From: an uncultured Clostridia bacterium
Lineage (GTDB): Bacteria; Bacillota; Clostridia; Oscillospirales; Acutalibacteraceae
Direction of reading: 5' to 3'
Length of the DNA stretch: 9,934 bases
Assembly (NCBI GenBank): GCA_947623215.1
Contig: CANQGN010000045.1
Span: forward strand, 1 to 9,934
Part shown: positions 5,711 to 9,934 of the stretch, in pieces
How positions within the stretch are numbered: the first letter of the stretch is position 1
Layout of the letters: the number at the start of each line of letters is the position of its first letter
The notes under the pieces: model-generated
Told to the model about the DNA's origin: nothing
Seen by the model: the letters and a program-made list of their open reading frames with translations, nothing else
Database searches by the model: none
Position numbers and translations under genes: made by a program

Positions 5711-6909
5711 TCGTTCAAAAATTCGGCGGCAGTTCGGTCGCCAATGCCGAGCGGGTGAAAAACGTGGCCGGGCGGGTGGCAGACGCTTACCGCGCCGGGC
5801 ACGACGTAGTAGTGGTGGTCTCTGCCCAGGGCGACACCACCGACGAGCTGATAGAAAAGGCGGCGGAGGTTAACCCCCGCGCCTCCAAACGCGAGCTGGA
5901 TATGCTGCTCACCGCCGGCGAGCAAATGTCTGCCGCGCTGCTGGCCATGGCGCTCAAAGCCATGGGGCTGCCCTCCGTTTCGCTGCTGGGGTGGCAAATC
6001 GGCTTAAAAACCGACTCCAACCACGGCAACGCCCGCATAAAATCCATTGATACCGAGCGGCTGACCTTTGAGCTTTCCAAGCGCAACATCGTCATTTTGG
6101 CGGGGTTTCAGGGCGTTAACAAGTTTGAAGATATTACCACCCTCGGCCGGGGGGGTTCCGACACCACGGCGGTGGCCGTGGCGGCGGTGCTGCGGGCGGA
6201 TTTGTGCCAGATTTTTACCGACGTAGACGGCGTGTACACCGCCGACCCCCGCATTGTAAAAGGGGCCAAAAAGCTGGAAGAAATTACCTACGACGAAATG
6301 CTGGAGCTTGCCACCTTAGGCGCGCAGGTGCTGCATAATCGCTCGGTAGAAATGGCGAAAAAATACAACGTAGACCTTGAAGTATGCTCCAGCTTAGAGC
6401 GCAAACCGGGCACCAAGGTAAGGGAGGTAGCAGGAATGGAAAAAATGCTTATTCGGGGCGTCGCACGGGATAATAACGTCGCCCGCGTCACCATTATCGG
6501 CATTCCGGACGTACCGGGCATGGCCTATAAGCTCTTTGCGGTGCTCTCGGCCGCCAAAATTAACGTAGATATTATTTTGCAGTCCATTGGGCGAGACGGC
6601 AGCAAAGACATTGTCTTTACCATCAGCGCCGACCAGAAGGAAGAAGCCATGGCCGCCCTAAAGCGGGTGGAAATGATAGAAAAGGCCAAGGACGTGCTGG
6701 TGGATACCGACGTGACCAAGCTCTCTATTGTGGGGGCGGGTATGGAGTCTCACCCCGGCGTTGCCAGCAAAATGTTTGAGGCGCTCTTTGACCAGAACAT
6801 CAACATTCAAATGATCGCCACCAGCGAAATTAAAATTTCGGTGTTAATCGACAAAAAGGATTCCGACCGGGCGGTGCAGGCGGTGCACGATATTTTCTTT
6901 ACCGACTAA
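5704..6909 (+). CDS. lysC: Aspartate kinase (monofunctional, with two ACT domains)
   Basis: Phosphorylates aspartate, the first step to lysine, threonine, methionine and diaminopimelate. 401 aa, typical for Bacillus-type aspartokinase. Kinase motifs are KFGGSSV (6-12), LTAGEQMSA (69-77), LGRGGSDTTA (147-156) and FTDVDGVYTADPRIV (171-185). Two C-terminal ACT domains follow, starting at about 260 (VTIIGIPDVPGMAYK) and 338 (TKLSIVGAGMESHPGVASKMF), the expected feedback site for lysine and/or threonine. The ATG at 5704 is preferred over one 30 nt upstream (5674) because MLIVQKFGGSSV is the family N-terminus and AGGAGG lies at 5686-5691, 12 nt before it. The gene overlaps the end of hom by 7 bases, implying translational coupling. 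A strong internal ribosome site before Met245 suggests a second product covering only the ACT domains. Confidence 0.97.
   Translation: MLIVQKFGGSSVANAERVKNVAGRVADAYRAGHDVVVVVSAQGDTTDELIEKAAEVNPRASKRELDMLLTAGEQMSAALLAMALKAMGLPSVSLLGWQIGLKTDSNHGNARIKSIDTERLTFELSKRNIVILAGFQGVNKFEDITTLGRGGSDTTAVAVAAVLRADLCQIFTDVDGVYTADPRIVKGAKKLEEITYDEMLELATLGAQVLHNRSVEMAKKYNVDLEVCSSLERKPGTKVREVAGMEKMLIRGVARDNNVARVTIIGIPDVPGMAYKLFAVLSAAKINVDIILQSIGRDGSKDIVFTISADQKEEAMAALKRVEMIEKAKDVLVDTDVTKLSIVGAGMESHPGVASKMFEALFDQNINIQMIATSEIKISVLIDKKDSDRAVQAVHDIFFTD
6421..6438 (+). promoter_or_regulatory. Internal ribosome-binding site and start for an aspartokinase beta subunit
   Basis: Inside lysC, AGGGAGG (6421-6427) is placed 8 nt before an in-frame ATG (6436-6438, Met245). 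Initiation here would yield 157 residues (6436-6909) made only of the two ACT domains. B. subtilis aspartokinase II is known to be an alpha2/beta2 enzyme whose beta subunit arises from an in-frame internal start at about this point, so the arrangement is probably functional. The spacing is better than that of the main lysC start. Confidence 0.65.
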
Positions 6910-6932
6910 ATCATTGTAAAGGAAGTGGAAGC

Positions 6933-7217
6933 ATGACGGAGCTTACCCCCGAAAATAAAGCCCTGTTTGCGGCGCTGCTGACCCTGCAAACCGAAGAAGA
7001 ATGCGCCGCGTTTTTGGGCGACCTTTGCACGGTGCAGGAATTAAAGGCCATGAGCCAGCGGTATCAGGTGGCCGTTATGCTGGAAGAAAAAAAGGTTTAC
7101 AGCGACATTGTGGCCCAAACCGGCGCTTCTACCGCCACCATTAGCCGGGTCAACCGCTCGCTCGCCTACGGCGAGGGCGGCTACCGGCTGGTCTTTGGCC
7201 GGCTGAAGCGCCCATGA
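6933..7217 (+). CDS. yerC: YerC/YecD-type TrpR-superfamily DNA-binding protein
   Basis: Small all-helical protein of 94 aa (B. subtilis YerC is about 100). The family pattern is clear: an N-terminal helical part with EEECAAFLGDLCTVQELKAM (21-40), then SQRYQVAVML, then a helix-turn-helix VYSDIVAQTGASTATISRVN (55-74) resembling the TrpR repressor DNA-binding unit. It ends in the conserved SLAYGEGGYRLVFGRL stretch. It is probably a dimeric cytosolic transcription regulator; neither its operator nor its effector can be read here. AAGGAAG (6919-6925) precedes the ATG by 7 nt. It lies 23 bases after lysC and its stop overlaps the methyltransferase start (ATGA). A role in controlling this operon or the palindromes nearby is possible but untested. 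Confidence 0.88.
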   Translation: MTELTPENKALFAALLTLQTEEECAAFLGDLCTVQELKAMSQRYQVAVMLEEKKVYSDIVAQTGASTATISRVNRSLAYGEGGYRLVFGRLKRP

Positions 7218-7972
7218 GCGGCTACGCGGCGGACTTTGCCTCGGTTTACGACGCGCTGATGCCCCGCGACTACCGCGAGCGGGCCGACTATTTGCTGCGG
7301 GTGTTCGCCCGCCATGGCGAAACGAATCCCAAAAGCCTGCTGGACCTCGGCTGCGGCACCGGCAGCCTTACCCGCCTGCTGGCCGAGCGGGGGATTGAAA
7401 TGACCGGGGTAGACGCCTCGGCCGATATGCTCAGCCGCGCCCGCCAAAACGACGAGGCCGGGGCGGTGCTGTGGGTCTGCCAGCCGCTGGAAGAGCTGGA
7501 CTTATACGGCACGGCGGCCGGCGCCGTGGCCACTTACGACGTGCTGAACCATTTGGCAACAGAAGACCGCCTGGCGGCCTTTTTTGCCCGCCTGCAATGG
7601 TTTTTAGACCCCGGCGGGCTGTTTGTGTTTGACGTAAACACCCCCTACAAGCACCGGGTGGTGCTGGCAGACAATACCTTTGTGTACGATACGCCGCAGG
7701 CCTACTGCGTGTGGCAAAACACCCCGCTGCTCCCCCGGGGCGGGGTGCGTATTTCGCTCGACTTCTTTTTGCCGCAGCCGGGCGGGGGCTACCGCCGGGC
7801 GCACGAGCAGTTTTGCGAGCGGGCCTACACCCGCCGCCAGCTTTGCGCCGCCGCCTCCCCCGCCTTTCGCCTGCTTGCGGTATATAACGATAAAACTTTT
7901 GACCCGCCGAGCCCCACCAGCGAGCGGCTGGTGTACGTAATGCAGAAAATCAAAAAGGACGGTATGGAATGA
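7214..7972 (+). CDS. Class I SAM-dependent methyltransferase
   Basis: 252-aa soluble methyltransferase with a Rossmann-like fold. Motif I is LLDLGCGTGSLT (42-53), motif II GVDASADML (65-73), and a motif IV-like strand is AVATYDVLNHL (104-114). LDPGGLFVFDVNTPYKHR (131-148) follows, as in the YqeM-like group of small-molecule or protein methyltransferases. The C-terminal half has a beta-rich insertion (about 150-200) that presumably forms the acceptor pocket, so the substrate is unknown. The ATG overlaps the yerC stop by 4 bases and its own TGA overlaps valS by 4, so it is translated as part of a coupled chain. It has no promoter or strong ribosome site of its own. Physical coupling to yerC could reflect a shared role, but in Clostridia such methyltransferases are also often passive operon members. 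Confidence 0.85.
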   Translation: MSGYAADFASVYDALMPRDYRERADYLLRVFARHGETNPKSLLDLGCGTGSLTRLLAERGIEMTGVDASADMLSRARQNDEAGAVLWVCQPLEELDLYGTAAGAVATYDVLNHLATEDRLAAFFARLQWFLDPGGLFVFDVNTPYKHRVVLADNTFVYDTPQAYCVWQNTPLLPRGGVRISLDFFLPQPGGGYRRAHEQFCERAYTRRQLCAAASPAFRLLAVYNDKTFDPPSPTSERLVYVMQKIKKDGME

Positions 7973-9934
7973 ACAGGCAACTCGACAAAATTTACGACCC
8001 CCGCAGCGTAGAAGAACGCCTTTACCGCTTTTGGGAAGAAAGCGGCTGCTTTCACAGCGAACCGGACCCGGCCCGCCGCCCCTACACGGTCGTGATGCCG
8101 CCCCCCAACATTACCGGCCAGCTGCACATGGGCCACGCGCTGGATAATACGCTGCAAGACATTTTGGTGCGCTTTCGGCGGATGCAGGGCTACTGCACCC
8201 TGTGGCTGCCGGGCACCGACCATGCCTCTATTGCCACCGAGGCCAAAATTGTGGCGGCCATGGCCGAAGAAGGCCTTACCAAAGAAGACCTCGGCCGCGA
8301 GGGCTTTTTAAAGCGGGCCTGGCAGTGGAAGGAGACCTACGGCAACCGCATTACCACCCAGCTGCGCAAAATGGGTTCCTCCTGTGACTGGCAGCGCGAG
8401 CGCTTTACGATGGACGACGGCTGCTCCAAAGCCGTGCGCGAGGTCTTTTACAACCTCTACAACAAGGGGCTGATTTACCGGGGCGAGCGCATTATTAACT
8501 GGTGCCCCCACTGCAAAACCTCTCTTTCTGACGCCGAGGTGGAATATACGGAGCAAGAGGGATTTTTCTGGCATTTGCGCTACCCCTTAACCGACGGCAG
8601 CGGTTTCTTGGAAGTCGCCACCACCCGCCCCGAAACCATGATGGGCGACACCGCCGTGGCGGTGCACCCGGCAGACGAACGCTACCGGGCGCTGGTGGGC
8701 AAAACCCTTACCCTGCCGCTGATGAACCGCGAAATTCCCATTGTGGCAGACGAATACGTAGACCCCGCCTTTGGTACCGGCGCGGTCAAAATCACCCCCG
8801 CCCACGACCCCAACGACTTTGAGGTGGGGCTGCGCCACCACCTGCCGGTCATCAACGTGTTTGACGAATCGGCCGTGGTAAACGAAAACGGCGGCAAATA
8901 CTGCGGTATGGAGCGCTTTGCCGCCCGCAAAGCGGTGGTAGAAGACTTAAAAGCCGGCGGCTGGCTGGTCAAGGTAGAACCCCACGCCCACAACGTGGGC
9001 GAGTGCTACCGCTGCCACACCACGGTAGAACCCCGGGTCTCGAAGCAATGGTTTGTTAAAATGAAACCGCTGGCCGAACCGGCCATTCAGGCGGTCAAAA
9101 AGGGCGAAATTCGCCTGCTGCCCGAGCGGTTTGAGAAAACCTATTATAACTGGATGGAAAACATTCGCGACTGGTGTATTTCCCGTCAGCTTTGGTGGGG
9201 CCACCGCCTGCCGGTGTGGTATTGTGACGATTGCGGCGAAGTGGTGGTAACCAAAGAAGACGCGCCGACCGCCTGCCCAGCCTGCGGCAGCCATTCCCTC
9301 ACACAGGACCCCGACACGCTGGACACCTGGTTTTCTTCGGCGCTGTGGCCTTTTTCTACCCTCGGCTACCCCGAGCAGACGGAGGATTTGGCCTATTTTT
9401 ACCCCACCAGCACGCTGGTAACGGGGTACGACATCATCTTTTTCTGGGTCGCCCGCATGATATTCTCCGGCATTGAGCATACCGGCAAGCCGCCCTTTAA
9501 CACCGTGCTCTTTCACGGCATTGTGCGCGACGCGCAGGGGCGCAAAATGTCGAAATCGCTCGGCAACGGCATTGACCCGCTGGAGGAAATAGAAAAATAC
9601 GGCGCCGACGCCCTGCGCTTTACCCTCGCCACCGGCAACAGCCCGGGCAACGACATGCGCTATCTGCCCGAAAAGGCGGAGGCTTCTCGCAATTTTGCCA
9701 ACAAAATTTGGAACGCCGCCCGCTTTGTGCTCATGAATCTGCCGGACGACGAACCCGCCCCCCACCTGCCGCAAAACCTGGCGCTGGAAGACCGCTGGGT
9801 GCTCACCCTTTACAACAACGTGGTAAAGGAAGTCACCGAAAATTTAGAGAATTTTGAGCTGGGCGTGGCGGTGGCCAAGCTGTACGACTTTATTTGGGAC
9901 ATTTTGTGCGACTGGACCATTGAGCTGGCAAAAA
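7969..9934 (+). CDS. valS: Valyl-tRNA synthetase, 3' partial
   Basis: Class I synthetase charging tRNA-Val. 655 residues are visible before the right edge; complete bacterial enzymes are about 870-950, so the rest of the anticodon-binding domain and the C-terminal coiled coil are missing. The start MNRQLDKIYDPRSVEERLY is typical. The ATP site carries HMGH (53-56, HIGH-type, in PPPNITGQLHMGHAL) and KMSKS (526-530). The editing (CP1) domain shows TTRPET (218-223) and a GTGAVKITPAHDPNDF block. WENIRDWCISRQLWWGHRLP leads into a zinc-ribbon insertion with Cys419, Cys422, Cys436 and Cys439. DTLDTWFSSALWPF and GYDIIFFWVARM are further family motifs. The ATG overlaps the methyltransferase stop (ATGA), with AAGGA about 9 nt upstream. 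There is no intergenic leader and hence no T-box directly before it, which is unusual for a Firmicute valS. Confidence 0.97.
   Translation, partial: MNRQLDKIYDPRSVEERLYRFWEESGCFHSEPDPARRPYTVVMPPPNITGQLHMGHALDNTLQDILVRFRRMQGYCTLWLPGTDHASIATEAKIVAAMAEEGLTKEDLGREGFLKRAWQWKETYGNRITTQLRKMGSSCDWQRERFTMDDGCSKAVREVFYNLYNKGLIYRGERIINWCPHCKTSLSDAEVEYTEQEGFFWHLRYPLTDGSGFLEVATTRPETMMGDTAVAVHPADERYRALVGKTLTLPLMNREIPIVADEYVDPAFGTGAVKITPAHDPNDFEVGLRHHLPVINVFDESAVVNENGGKYCGMERFAARKAVVEDLKAGGWLVKVEPHAHNVGECYRCHTTVEPRVSKQWFVKMKPLAEPAIQAVKKGEIRLLPERFEKTYYNWMENIRDWCISRQLWWGHRLPVWYCDDCGEVVVTKEDAPTACPACGSHSLTQDPDTLDTWFSSALWPFSTLGYPEQTEDLAYFYPTSTLVTGYDIIFFWVARMIFSGIEHTGKPPFNTVLFHGIVRDAQGRKMSKSLGNGIDPLEEIEKYGADALRFTLATGNSPGNDMRYLPEKAEASRNFANKIWNAARFVLMNLPDDEPAPHLPQNLALEDRWVLTLYNNVVKEVTENLENFELGVAVAKLYDFIWDILCDWTIELAK

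Noticed and set aside
8947..9774. Leftward 275-codon open frame
   Set aside because: It is antisense to valS, which carries all its catalytic motifs through this stretch; the composition is that of a mirror frame and there is no ribosome site.

Overview
The window reads as chromosomal DNA from a GC-rich, probably spore-forming member of the Clostridia, most likely the Oscillospiraceae/Ruminococcaceae group. This is inferred from four things: a YtvI-type membrane protein, a Bacillus-type aspartokinase with an apparent internal start, a YerC/TrpR-like regulator, and consensus vegetative promoters (TATAAT, 17-bp spacers) in otherwise G+C-rich sequence. I see no mobile elements, CRISPR arrays, tRNA or rRNA genes. 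Nearly everything belongs to known families; the novelty is mostly regulatory.

Left part (1-2934): a partial lipoprotein peptide-binding gene (OppA/SBP_bac_5 type) runs leftward off the edge from a GTG at 1276. It is divergent from a TrkH/KtrB-type potassium channel subunit gene (1453-2934). The 176-bp gap holds a promoter for each gene and a perfect 10-bp-arm palindrome. trkH converges on a leftward AI-2E/YtvI-family gene (3065-4165, TTG start). Between their 3' ends lies a large composite terminator hairpin.

Right part (4166-9934): a second divergent intergenic region (279 bp) carries the ytvI promoter and the promoter of a tightly packed rightward operon: homoserine dehydrogenase (hom), aspartokinase (lysC), a YerC/TrpR-like regulator, a class I SAM methyltransferase, and valyl-tRNA synthetase (valS, running off the right edge). 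Junctions are overlaps of 7, 4 and 4 bases plus one 22-base gap, so translation is probably coupled. LysC makes aspartyl phosphate and Hom makes homoserine, so the first two genes supply the entry and branch-point steps to threonine, methionine and isoleucine. ValRS uses another branched-chain amino acid and has no room for its own leader.

The most interesting feature is the roughly 100-nt hom leader. Three complementary segments can form two mutually exclusive hairpins, one with a possible pseudoknot. A 12-codon ORF containing Pro-Pro-Gly and ending Pro-stop covers the first segment. This has the geometry of a translation-dependent switch or a small riboswitch and matches no leader class I recognise. 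Second is a strong internal ribosome-binding site in lysC, positioned to make a separate ACT-domain subunit.
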